This document shows positions 39,646 to 48,371 of a stretch of 64,000 nucleotides of DNA, in pieces. The notes under the pieces were generated by a model. The model ran no database searches and was not told the DNA's origin. It saw only the letters and a list, made by a program, of their open reading frames with translations. How positions within the stretch are numbered: position 1 is the stretch's first letter; each line of letters starts with the position of its first letter. Source of the stretch: Streptomyces sp. TN58 (GTDB lineage Bacteria; Actinomycetota; Actinomycetes; Streptomycetales; Streptomycetaceae); assembly GCF_001941845.1 (NCBI RefSeq), contig NZ_CP018870.1:6300001-6364000 (forward strand), written 5' to 3'. Position numbers and translations under genes: made by a program.

Positions 39646-42477
39646 TCATGCCGCGTCCAGGGCGCATTCCGCCCAGATGACCTTGCCCTGGGCGGTGTAC
39701 CGGGCGCCCCAGGCCTGCGACAGCTGCGCGACGAGGAACAGGCCCCGGCCGCCCTCGTCCGTCGTGGCCGCCCGCCGCAGATGGGGGGCGGTGCTGCTGC
39801 CGTCGGAGACCTCGCAGATCAGGTTCCGGTCGTGGATCAGCCGGACCTGGATGGGCTCGCTGCCGTAGCGGACCGCGTTCGTGACCAGCTCGCTGAGCAT
39901 CAGCTCGGCGGCGAAGGCGAGTTCGTCCAGCCCCCACTCGGCGAGCTGACGGGTGGCGGCGCCGCGGACGTCGGAGACGAGGGACGGATCCGGCGCCACG
40001 TCCCACGTGGCGATCCGGTCGGCGGGCACGGTACGGGTGCGGGCGACGAGCAGCGCGACGTCGTCGGCGGGATGCTCCGGGACCACGGCCTCGATGACGG
40101 CCCGGCAGGTCTCCTGTGGTGCCCGGTCCGGGTGGGCCAGCACCTCGCGCAGCCGGTCGAGCGCCACGTCGACGTCGCGGTGCCGGCCGTCGACGAGGCC
40201 GTCGGTGTAGAGGACCAGGGTGCTGTGCTCCGGGAGCCGGATCTCGGCCGTCTCGAAGGGCAGCCCGCCCAGGCCCAGGGGCGGTCCGGCGGGCAGGTCG
40301 GGGAAGGTGACGCCGCCGTCGGGGGCGACCAGGGCCGGCGGGGGGTGGCCGGCGCGGGCCATCGTGCACACCTGCGAGGTGGGGTCGTAGACGGCGTACA
40401 GGCAGGTCGCGCCGACGATGCCGTTGCTGCCGACGGCGCTCGCGTCCTCCTCCTCGCGGTCCAGGCGGACCAGGAGGTTGTCCAGGTGGGTGAGCAGCTC
40501 GTCGGGGGCCAGTTCCAGCTCGGCGAAGTTGCGCGCGGCGATGCGCAGTCGGCCCATCGTGGCGGCGGCGTGCAGTCCGTGCCCGACGACGTCGCCCACC
40601 AGCAGGGCGACACGGGTGCCGGAGAGGGGGATGACGTCGAACCAGTCGCCGCCCACCCCGGACTCCGCGGGCAGGTAGTGGTGGGCGACCTCCACGGCGC
40701 CCTGCTCGGGGAGGCCGCGCGGGAGCAGGCTGCGCTGCAGGGCCAGGGCGAGGGTGTGCTCGCGGGTGTAGCGGCGGGCGTTGTCGATGCATAGGGCGGC
40801 GCGGGCGGCCAGCTCCCGGGCCAGCCGGCTGTCGTCGTCCCCGAAGGGGGCCGGGTCCTGCGAGCGGTAGAAGGTGGCGATCCCGAGCAGTACGCCGCGG
40901 GCGAGCAGAGGTACGCAGATCATGGAGTGCACGTCGTGGGCCAGGATGCCCCGTGCATGCTCGATGCCCGGGATCATCCAGGCCGGTGTGGTGGTCTGGA
41001 GGTCGGTCTCCAGCACGGCCGGCTCGCCCTCCAGGCAGCGCATGTGGGGGCTGCCCGGGTCCAGCCGCACCTGGTGGCCCACGGGGTGGAACGGGCAGTC
41101 GTCGCGGATGCCGTGGACCACCGTGCGGTGCAGCTCGGCCTCCGGACGTGCGGATTCCTCGCCGCGCAGCACGGCTCCGGCCAGATCGACCGTGACGTAG
41201 TCCGCGAGCCGCGGCACGGCCGTCTCGGCCAGCTCCCAGGCGGTGCGGCTCACGTCCAGCGTGGTGCCGATCCGGGTGCTGGCCTCCGCCAGCAGCTCCA
41301 GGCGCCGGCGCGCGGCGACCGCGTACTTGCCCACCTCGGGCTCGCCCACCAGCACCAGGCCCCGGACTTCGCCGCGGGCCTCGGCCGCACCGTCCGGGCG
41401 GTGCGTGCCGTCCGTGCCGTCGTCCGGGGCGGACGGCGTGCCGCGCCGGGTGGAGGCGTCGGCCAGGTGCCAGGGCAGCGACTCGGCGCGTTCCGTCGCG
41501 GCGAGGGACAGGGCGCCGAGGGCGGAGGCGGTCGGCTTCGAGGCGGCGAGGTGGTGCGCCGGCGGGGACTCGCCCGTGAGGACCGCCTCGACGACGACGC
41601 CGTCCACCCCGGACAGGCTCGTGACCGGGCTGCTCAGGAGGGTGACCCCGCGGCCGTGCGACAGGGACACCTCGACGGCGGCCCGCTGCGGGGAGCAGAT
41701 GAGCTCGGTGGCCCTCGCCTGGAGGACCATCTGGTCCTGCCGGTCCAGCCCGCCGTCGGTGAGCTCGTCCAGTCCGATCAGCTGCCCGTCTTCGGCCGCC
41801 TCCCCGCCGCCGGCGCGGAGCCTGGCGTCGAGGTACGTCCGCAGCAGGGCGCGCTCCCGCGCCGAGCTCTGCTTCATGAGCCGCCGCTCGATGGACTCCG
41901 CCGCCCTGCGCACCAGGTCCGGCAGGGCCGGGTCCTCGTAGCTGCGCGGGTATCCGAAGCACAGGACGCCGACGATGTGGCCGCTGAACTGGTCCCGGAT
42001 CGGCGTCGCGGAGCAGGCGTTGGACTGCGACCGCTCGGCGAAGTGCTCGGCGCCGTAGACCTGGCACAGACGCCGCTCGGCGAGCGCGAGCCCGATGCCG
42101 TTGGTGCCCGCGTAGCGCTCGGCGAAGACGAAGCCGGGGACGCTCTGGATCGGCGGCAGCCGGCCGGCCAGGGCCGGCTCCCCGAAGCGGCGCTGCACTA
42201 CGGTCCCGTTCCCGTCGGCGAGGGAGACGTTCATCTGGCTGCCCGAGAACCTGCTCTGGAGCTCGTCGAGCACCGGCACCGCCGCCCGGACGAGGCGGCT
42301 GTCAGGGTCGAAGTCGTCCGTGTACGGGAGCTCGGTCTGCTCCGGTGAGAGCCCCAGCATCCGGCTGCGCAGCCACGAGTTCAGGATGGGGGCGCGGACG
42401 CTGCCCTCGACGGACTCGCCCAGCAGGAACCGCTCACGGGAGCGTACGGGGCTGATCTGGCCTCCCGCGACCCCCAT
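39646..42477 (-). CDS. Multidomain SpoIIE-type phosphatase with AcoR-like GAF and anti-sigma kinase domains
   Basis: A 943-residue signalling protein. Residues about 10-230 resemble the sensory N-terminus of AcoR-type activators (GTNGIGLALAERRLCQVYGAEHF). A region to about 370 carries an ANTAR- or HTH-like helix pair. A second GAF domain spans about 400-560. The PP2C/SpoIIE phosphatase, with metal-binding GGDWFDVIPL and VGDVVGHGL, spans about 570-790. A C-terminal HATPase domain (SELVTNAVRYG, TDEGGRGLFLV) ends the protein. It probably controls an anti-sigma/anti-anti-sigma switch in response to a ligand or redox signal. ATG 42477 has AAGGGGAAG upstream. A TATACT near 42550 could be the -10 box, which argues against the longer start at 42567. 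Confidence 0.85.
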   Translation of the reverse strand: MGVAGGQISPVRSRERFLLGESVEGSVRAPILNSWLRSRMLGLSPEQTELPYTDDFDPDSRLVRAAVPVLDELQSRFSGSQMNVSLADGNGTVVQRRFGEPALAGRLPPIQSVPGFVFAERYAGTNGIGLALAERRLCQVYGAEHFAERSQSNACSATPIRDQFSGHIVGVLCFGYPRSYEDPALPDLVRRAAESIERRLMKQSSARERALLRTYLDARLRAGGGEAAEDGQLIGLDELTDGGLDRQDQMVLQARATELICSPQRAAVEVSLSHGRGVTLLSSPVTSLSGVDGVVVEAVLTGESPPAHHLAASKPTASALGALSLAATERAESLPWHLADASTRRGTPSAPDDGTDGTHRPDGAAEARGEVRGLVLVGEPEVGKYAVAARRRLELLAEASTRIGTTLDVSRTAWELAETAVPRLADYVTVDLAGAVLRGEESARPEAELHRTVVHGIRDDCPFHPVGHQVRLDPGSPHMRCLEGEPAVLETDLQTTTPAWMIPGIEHARGILAHDVHSMICVPLLARGVLLGIATFYRSQDPAPFGDDDSRLARELAARAALCIDNARRYTREHTLALALQRSLLPRGLPEQGAVEVAHHYLPAESGVGGDWFDVIPLSGTRVALLVGDVVGHGLHAAATMGRLRIAARNFAELELAPDELLTHLDNLLVRLDREEEDASAVGSNGIVGATCLYAVYDPTSQVCTMARAGHPPPALVAPDGGVTFPDLPAGPPLGLGGLPFETAEIRLPEHSTLVLYTDGLVDGRHRDVDVALDRLREVLAHPDRAPQETCRAVIEAVVPEHPADDVALLVARTRTVPADRIATWDVAPDPSLVSDVRGAATRQLAEWGLDELAFAAELMLSELVTNAVRYGSEPIQVRLIHDRNLICEVSDGSSTAPHLRRAATTDEGGRGLFLVAQLSQAWGARYTAQGKVIWAECALDAA

Positions 42478-42618
42478 CTGCACCACTTCCCCTTGCCGTG
42501 CCGCCTGCTGCCGACTGCCGTACCGGGACCCCGCACCGAGCGGGTGTGTTCGAGTATATTCCTCCACTTTTAATTGAATATGGTCGGATAGGTCCGTTCT
42601 TGCAGTGTTGTCCCTTCC

Positions 42619-43623
42619 TCACAGGACCGCGACCGGATTGACCGGCGAACCCGTCCCGCCGGGCACCCGGAGCGGCGAGACGACGAGCATGAACTCGTAA
42701 CGCTGCGCCTCGGCGCAGGCCGCCGAGAGGGCTTCCAGGTCCAGGTTGTCCAGCAGCGGCACCCCCATGGCGGCGACGGCCAGCGCGTGGACGGGGGAGT
42801 GCACGCCCTCGACCGGCGAAGGCCGTACGTCGCTGTCCCCGTCACCGCCGAGCAGGGCGATCGCACGCCCGGCCAGCAGCGGCACGGCGTCCACGTGAAG
42901 GCCCGCGCAGGCCGCGCCGGTGTCCCAGGGGCCGAGCTCCCGCCGCCGCCGGAAGCGGCCGGAGCGCAGCAGCACGGCGCAGCCCTCGTCGATCGCGACC
43001 CCCAGCGCCCGCTCCGCGGCGGCGACGTCCCGCGCGCGCACCGCGTGGCCCGGCTCCAGCCACCGCGTCCCGAGGACGGCCGGCAGGTCGAGGAGCACAC
43101 CCTTGGTGACCAGCGGGCCCAAGGCCTCCACCGAACCGAAGCGGGCGCCCCCGGCGCCGACGGCCTCCGCGGCCGGGCGGCCGTCGTAGAGCCGGCCCCG
43201 GTAGGCGACGTGGGAGAGCGCGTCGAGGTGGCTGACGGCCTTGCCGTGGTAGTCGGCGGCGATGAAGTCCTTGTACGTGGCGGGTTCCGCGGGTTCCACG
43301 TCCCCGAGATCGGACATGTAGTGCAGGGCCGGTCTGCCGTTGTCCGGCTCCGCGCGGGTGTTCCACGGCAGGCCCAGCGGGACCGCCGTGCCGGAGCGCA
43401 CCAGAGCGGCGGCCCGCAGCACGTGGCCCGGCGTGACCCGGTTCCAGGCGCCGCGGTCGGCCGGAGACCACCGGCCCCACGTGCGGACCGCCGCGAAGAG
43501 GGCGTCGAACTCCGCACGCGACACCCCCGGCGAGCGGCCGGCCGGGTCCGGGAGGGCGGCGGGGCCGTCCGACGGCCCGTCCGCGGGGCCGTCTGCTGGC
43601 CCGTCCGCGGGGGTGCCGCTCAC
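42619..43623 (-). CDS. Cyclase-family metal-dependent hydrolase (kynurenine-formamidase-like)
   Basis: A 334-residue protein of the Cyclase superfamily, marked by the metal-binding block DYHGKAVSHLDALSHV and the downstream DTGAACAGLHVDAVPLL. Members hydrolyse formylkynurenine, isatin or related compounds; the substrate here is not evident. The start is uncertain: GTG 43623 is used, but the frame is open to 43740 and includes GTG 43674 beside GGAGGAG. Near the start there is a repeated Asp-Gly-Pro-Ala unit (ADGPADGPADGPSDGP), probably a disordered tail. It is divergent from the next phosphatase gene. Confidence 0.78.
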   Translation of the reverse strand: MSGTPADGPADGPADGPSDGPAALPDPAGRSPGVSRAEFDALFAAVRTWGRWSPADRGAWNRVTPGHVLRAAALVRSGTAVPLGLPWNTRAEPDNGRPALHYMSDLGDVEPAEPATYKDFIAADYHGKAVSHLDALSHVAYRGRLYDGRPAAEAVGAGGARFGSVEALGPLVTKGVLLDLPAVLGTRWLEPGHAVRARDVAAAERALGVAIDEGCAVLLRSGRFRRRRELGPWDTGAACAGLHVDAVPLLAGRAIALLGGDGDSDVRPSPVEGVHSPVHALAVAAMGVPLLDNLDLEALSAACAEAQRYEFMLVVSPLRVPGGTGSPVNPVAVL

Positions 43624-43895
43624 CTGCTGCTCACCCGGCAGTTCACCAAGCTGTCCACCTGCCGGCTCCTCCACTGCGCGTGCGGCCGCGGTGCTCGCCG
43701 CGGCCGGCGCGCGTTCACCAGTGCGCGCACGCAAGCACATGCCCGCCGGTCCGCGGCCCTACGCCGGGGACGCCGCAAGGTCGGCCGTACGGGGGCGCGG
43801 ACCGGCCCGGGCGGGCCCGACCCCGCGCCGCCGCCGCGTGCCGCCGGCGCCGCGGTGAGTGGCGGCCACCAGCTCCGTCGGCGCAGGCTGGATGC

Positions 43896-45041
43896 ATGCG
43901 GGTGTCCCTCCGCTCCTCTCCCCGACCGGGAGGCGGCGGTCACCACCAGGTCCTCTTCGTCCTCGCGGAGTGTGTGCCCTTCGTGATCGCGCTCCTGGTG
44001 CTGGTCATGGAGTTCACACCCGCGCACGTCCTGTACACCGGGCCCTTCCTGGTGGCCACGCCGGCGCTGGCCGCCGTGACCATGGGCCCCAGGGGCACCG
44101 TCGCCGCGGCGGCGCTGGCCGTGGCCGTGAGCATCGCCACCGCCACGTACAACCAGGCGTGGGGCGACCAACAGGTGTACAGCAACTTCCTCGCGCTCTT
44201 CCTGGTGTCCCTGGCCAGCGTGGCGACCAGCCGCATGGCCCGCGCGCGCAGCGCGACCGAGCTGAACCAGGTGCGCCGGATCGCCTCCGCCGCGCAGAAG
44301 GTCCTGCTGCGGCCCGTTCCCGAACGGCTGGGCCCCCTGCGCGCGGCCAGCCTCTACGTCGCCGCCGAGAAGGGCGCGCAGATCGGCGGAGACCTCTACG
44401 AAGCCATGGAGACCCGCTACGGCGTCCGGATGATCGTCGGAGACGTACGGGGCAAGGGACTGCCCGCCGTACGGACCGCCGCGGCCGTGCTGGGCGCCTT
44501 CCGGGAGGCGGTGCACTACGAGGACGACCTGGTGGACGTCGTCAGGCACTGCGAGGAGGCGATGCGCCGGGACGCCGCCGTGCCGGGCGCGGTCGACGAG
44601 GAAGCGCTCGCGGAGGGCTTCGTCACCGCGGTCGTGGCCCAGGTACCGCCCGGGCACGTGGTCGAGGTGGTCAACCGCGGCCACCCGCCGCCGCTGCTGC
44701 TGCGTGACGGCAGGGTCCAGGCCCTGATGCCCGGCAGTCCGCTGCCGCCCCTCGGCCTGGGCGAGTTCATCGCCGGCCCGCCCGGCACCCGGGAGGGCTA
44801 CGCCTTCCTGCCCGGCGACCGCCTGCTGCTCCACACCGACGGCGTCAACGAGGCCCGCGACCCCGGCAACACCTTCTTCGCCCTGCCGGAGGCCATGGAG
44901 GCGATGCCTGGCCTGGGGCCCCGGGAGTTCCTGGACCGGCTGTGCCGGGCGCTGGTCCGCCACACCGGGGACCGGCTGGACGACGACGTGGCGATGATCG
45001 TCGTCGACCGCGCCGACGACGACCGAGGGCAGGCCCCGTGA
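43896..45041 (+). CDS. Membrane-anchored SpoIIE-type phosphatase
   Basis: A 381-residue PP2C-type phosphatase. Four hydrophobic segments occupy about 20-110, then an amphipathic linker (ATELNQVRRIASAAQKVLL), then the catalytic domain from about 150, with metal ligands in GGDLYEA and VGDVRGKGLPA and a C-terminal DDDVAMIVV. Such proteins dephosphorylate anti-sigma-factor antagonists; here the signal would come through the membrane part. ATG 43896 is the best start although its ribosome site is weak. The stop overlaps the phospholipase D-like gene (GTGA), so the two are co-translated. Confidence 0.88.
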   Translation: MRVSLRSSPRPGGGGHHQVLFVLAECVPFVIALLVLVMEFTPAHVLYTGPFLVATPALAAVTMGPRGTVAAAALAVAVSIATATYNQAWGDQQVYSNFLALFLVSLASVATSRMARARSATELNQVRRIASAAQKVLLRPVPERLGPLRAASLYVAAEKGAQIGGDLYEAMETRYGVRMIVGDVRGKGLPAVRTAAAVLGAFREAVHYEDDLVDVVRHCEEAMRRDAAVPGAVDEEALAEGFVTAVVAQVPPGHVVEVVNRGHPPPLLLRDGRVQALMPGSPLPPLGLGEFIAGPPGTREGYAFLPGDRLLLHTDGVNEARDPGNTFFALPEAMEAMPGLGPREFLDRLCRALVRHTGDRLDDDVAMIVVDRADDDRGQAP

Positions 45042-46687
45042 CACGTGTGCAGTGGCTCCTGGTACGCGGCGAACGCGGCAACCCCGCGACCCGCCTGGAC
45101 GACCGGCGCGCGGACGGCGCCGCCTGGTCCTGGGGCAACGAGGCGCGGCCGCTGGTCCACGGCGCCGCGTACTTCGCCGAACTGCTGACGGCCGTCGACG
45201 CGATGCGCGAAGGCGACCTGCTCCTGTTCACCGACTGGCGCGGCGACCCCGACGAGCGGCTCGACGGGCCCGGCACCGAAATCGGCACGGTCCTGTGCCG
45301 GGCCGCCGAACGCGGCGTCATGGTCAAAGGGCTGCTGTGGCGCTCCCACCTGGACGGCCTCCACTTCAGCGAGCAGGAGAACCTGCACTTCGGCCAGGAG
45401 ATCGCGCGGGCCGGCGGCGAATGCCTGCTCGACATGCGCGTCCGGCCCGGCGGCTCCCACCACCAGAAGCTGGTGGTGCTGCGCCACCGCGACCACCCCG
45501 AACGGGACGTCGCGTACGTCGGCGGCATCGACCTGTGCCACAACCGCAACGACGACGCCGGGCACCGCGGCGACCGCCAGTCGCTGCCCATGGCCGCCCC
45601 CTACGGGCCACACCCGCCATGGCACGACGTCCAGCTCGCCCTGCGGGGGCCGGTCGTCGGCGACGTCGAAGCCGTCTTCCGCGAACGCTGGGACGACCCG
45701 GCGCCGCTCAGCCGCAGCCCCCTCACCCGCCTGCGGGAGCGGATGCACCGCGAGGACGTCGACGCGGACCCGCTGCCGCCCCAGACCGCGGACCCGGAGC
45801 CCTGCGGCACCCACACCGTCCAGCTGCTGCGGACCTACCCCAACCGCCTGCTGCTCGGCTACCCCTTCGCCCCCGACGGCGAGCGCAGCATCGCCCGCGG
45901 CTACCTCAAGTCGCTGCGCCGGGCGCGGGCGCTGATCTACCTGGAGGACCAGTACCTGTGGTCGCCCCGCGTGGTGGCCGGCTTCGCCGACGCGCTGCGC
46001 CGCAACCCCCGGCTGCGCATGATCGGTGTCGTCCCCGCCTACCCCGACCAGGACGGACCGCTCACCCTGCCGATGAACCTGATCGGGCGGATCAACGCGC
46101 TGGCCGAGCTGCGCCGCGCCGGCGGCGACCGGGTCGCGGTGTACGGCCTGGAGAACCACGCCGGAACCCCCGTCTACGTCCACGCCAAGGTGTGCGTGAT
46201 CGACGACGTGTGGGCCTCGGTCGGCTCCGACAACATCAACCTGCGTTCGTGGACGCACGACTCCGAACTCGGCTGCGCCGTCCACGACGAGGGCTTGGAC
46301 CCGCGGGATCCGCGCGACCCGGGCGGCCTGGGGGACGGCGCCCGCGTCTTCGCCCGGGAGCTGCGCCTGGAGCTCATGCGCGAGCACCTGGACCTTGCGG
46401 CCGGCGCGGTCGGGGAGGGTGACAGAGACGGCGGCGCGGACGCCGACGGTGCGGGCGGCTCGCTGTGCGATCCCGTGGCCGCCTTCGAGGCCTTCCGGGC
46501 GGCGGCCGCGGCGCTCGACGCCTGGTACGAGGGCGGCCGCCGCGGCCCCCGCCCGCCCGGGCGGCTGCGCGGCTACGGTCCGCCGGAGCTGTCCGCCGGG
46601 CGCCGGCTGCTGGCCCGCCCCCTGCACCGCGTCCTGGTCGACCCCGACGGCCGCCCGATGGGGCTCAGGCTGCGCAAGAGGTTCTGA
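45038..46687 (+). CDS. Phospholipase D-family protein
   Basis: A 549-residue protein with two HKD-type half-sites: SHHQKLVVLRHRD near residue 143 and VHAKVCVIDDVWASVGSDN near 382. Each provides His and Lys, and Asp or an equivalent, as in cardiolipin synthases and bacterial phospholipase D enzymes. No signal peptide or transmembrane segment is evident, so it acts inside the cell or at the inner membrane face. It is coupled to a SpoIIE phosphatase gene, an unusual partner. Residues 440-490 include an acidic Gly/Ala/Asp-rich insert. Confidence 0.85.
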   Translation: MTRVQWLLVRGERGNPATRLDDRRADGAAWSWGNEARPLVHGAAYFAELLTAVDAMREGDLLLFTDWRGDPDERLDGPGTEIGTVLCRAAERGVMVKGLLWRSHLDGLHFSEQENLHFGQEIARAGGECLLDMRVRPGGSHHQKLVVLRHRDHPERDVAYVGGIDLCHNRNDDAGHRGDRQSLPMAAPYGPHPPWHDVQLALRGPVVGDVEAVFRERWDDPAPLSRSPLTRLRERMHREDVDADPLPPQTADPEPCGTHTVQLLRTYPNRLLLGYPFAPDGERSIARGYLKSLRRARALIYLEDQYLWSPRVVAGFADALRRNPRLRMIGVVPAYPDQDGPLTLPMNLIGRINALAELRRAGGDRVAVYGLENHAGTPVYVHAKVCVIDDVWASVGSDNINLRSWTHDSELGCAVHDEGLDPRDPRDPGGLGDGARVFARELRLELMREHLDLAAGAVGEGDRDGGADADGAGGSLCDPVAAFEAFRAAAAALDAWYEGGRRGPRPPGRLRGYGPPELSAGRRLLARPLHRVLVDPDGRPMGLRLRKRF

Positions 46688-46814
46688 GCGGCGCCGCATA
46701 CCCGGGCGAACCCCGGCAAACCGGTGCGCGACGCCCTTGGACGGGTACCCCTTAAGCGGCCAATGAGTAGTGGGGTTAGCATATGAGCGCCGCCTAGCTC
46801 GAAAGATAAAGCCT

Positions 46815-48260
46815 GTGACTGTCAACGAGGACTCGTTCACCAACTGGAACCACCGCGAGGAGATCGCGGAGGCGATGATCCCGATCATCGGGAAGCTGCA
46901 CCGGGAGCGGGACGTCAACATCCTGCTCCACAGCCGCTCCCTGGTGAACAAATCGGTGGTCAGCATCCTCAAGACCCACCGCTTCGCCCGGCAGATCGAC
47001 GGCGAGGAGCTGTCGGTCACCGAGACCATGCCGTTCCTGCAGGCGCTCACCGCCCTCGACCTCGGTCCCTCGCAGATCGACCTCGGCATGCTCGCCGCCA
47101 CGTACAAGGCCGACGACCAGGGCCTGTCGGTGGAGGAGTTCACCGCCCAGGCGGTCGCCGGCGCCACGGGCGAGAACAAGCTGGAGCGCAGCGAGGGCCG
47201 CGACGTCGTCCTGTACGGCTTCGGCCGCATCGGCCGCCTGGTCGCCCGCCTGCTCATCGAGAAGGCCGGCTCCGGCAAGGGCCTGCGCCTGCGCGCCATC
47301 GTCGTCCGCGGCGGCGGCGACCAGGACCTCGTCAAGCGCGCCTCGCTGCTGCGCCGCGACTCGATCCACGGCCAGTTCCAGGGCACGATCACGGTCGACG
47401 AGGCCAACAGCACCATCGTCGCCAACGGCAACGCGATCAAGGTGATCTACGCCAACGACCCCTCCGAGGTCGACTACACGGCGTACGGCATCAAGGACGC
47501 CATCCTCATCGACAACACGGGCAAGTGGCGCGACCGCGAGGGCCTGTCCAAGCACCTGCGCCCCGGCATCGACAAGGTCGTCCTGACCGCCCCGGGCAAG
47601 GGCGACGTCCCGAACATCGTGCACGGCGTCAACCACGACACCGTCAAGCCGGACGAGCGGATCCTGTCCTGCGCGTCCTGCACCACCAACGCGATCGTCC
47701 CGCCGCTGAAGGCCATGGACGACGAGTACGGCGTCCTGCGCGGCCACGTCGAGACCGTCCACTCGTTCACGAACGACCAGAACCTGCTGGACAACTACCA
47801 CAAGGCCGACCGCCGCGGCCGCTCCGCGCCGCTGAACATGGTCATCACCGAGACCGGTGCCGCGTCCGCCGTCGCGAAGGCGCTGCCCGACCTCAAGGCC
47901 CCGATCACCGGCAGCTCGATCCGCGTCCCCGTCCCGGACGTCTCGATCGCCATCCTCAGCCTGCGCCTGGGCCGCGAGACCACCCGCGAGGAGGTCCTCG
48001 ACCACCTGCGCGACGTCTCGCTGAACTCGCCGCTGAAGCGCCAGATCGACTTCACCACCGCCCCCGACGCCGTCTCCATGGACTTCGTCGGCTCGCGCCA
48101 CGCGTCCATCGTCGACGCCGGCGCGACCAAGGTCGACGGCGACAACGCGATCCTCTACCTCTGGTACGACAACGAGTTCGGCTACTCGTGCCAGGTCATC
48201 CGGGTCGTCCAGCACGTCTCCGGCGTGGAGTACCCGACCTACCCGGCTCCGGCGGTCTGA
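46815..48260 (+). CDS. gap: Glyceraldehyde-3-phosphate dehydrogenase, long form
   Basis: A 481-residue enzyme, longer than the usual 330-residue form because of about 130 extra N-terminal residues (HREEIAEAMIPIIGKLHRERDV and following), as in one class of Streptomyces paralogues. The dinucleotide-binding strand is VVLYGFGRIGRLVARLL, the catalytic Cys is in SCASCTTNAIVPP, and NEFGYS marks the C-terminus. It oxidises glyceraldehyde-3-phosphate; the direction and cofactor preference of this form are not clear from sequence. GTG 46815 gives the conserved start VNEDSF after Val-Thr. A possible upstream in-frame GTG at 46770 lies in an AT-richer stretch more like a promoter. A strong terminator follows. 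Confidence 0.95.
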   Translation: MTVNEDSFTNWNHREEIAEAMIPIIGKLHRERDVNILLHSRSLVNKSVVSILKTHRFARQIDGEELSVTETMPFLQALTALDLGPSQIDLGMLAATYKADDQGLSVEEFTAQAVAGATGENKLERSEGRDVVLYGFGRIGRLVARLLIEKAGSGKGLRLRAIVVRGGGDQDLVKRASLLRRDSIHGQFQGTITVDEANSTIVANGNAIKVIYANDPSEVDYTAYGIKDAILIDNTGKWRDREGLSKHLRPGIDKVVLTAPGKGDVPNIVHGVNHDTVKPDERILSCASCTTNAIVPPLKAMDDEYGVLRGHVETVHSFTNDQNLLDNYHKADRRGRSAPLNMVITETGAASAVAKALPDLKAPITGSSIRVPVPDVSIAILSLRLGRETTREEVLDHLRDVSLNSPLKRQIDFTTAPDAVSMDFVGSRHASIVDAGATKVDGDNAILYLWYDNEFGYSCQVIRVVQHVSGVEYPTYPAPAV

Positions 48261-48278
48261 TCCCGCCCGACCCCTGTC

Positions 48279-48321
48279 GACACCGCCGCCCCGCCGCTCC
48301 GCGCCGCGGGGCGGCGGTGTC
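48279..48321. terminator. Bidirectional terminator between gap and the MFS gene
   Basis: A perfect 15-bp stem (GACACCGCCGCCCCG and complement) with a 13-base loop, followed by TTCT. It lies between convergent genes. Confidence 0.88.
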
Positions 48322-48371
48322 TTCTGCCCGGGCCCTTCCCCTCGGGTCCTCCCCCCCCAGGGTCCTTCAGC

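Noticed and set aside
42478..42567. Longer start of the multidomain phosphatase at GTG 42567
   Set aside because: The added residues overlap an AT-rich stretch with a -10-like TATACT, and ATG 42477 has the better ribosome site.
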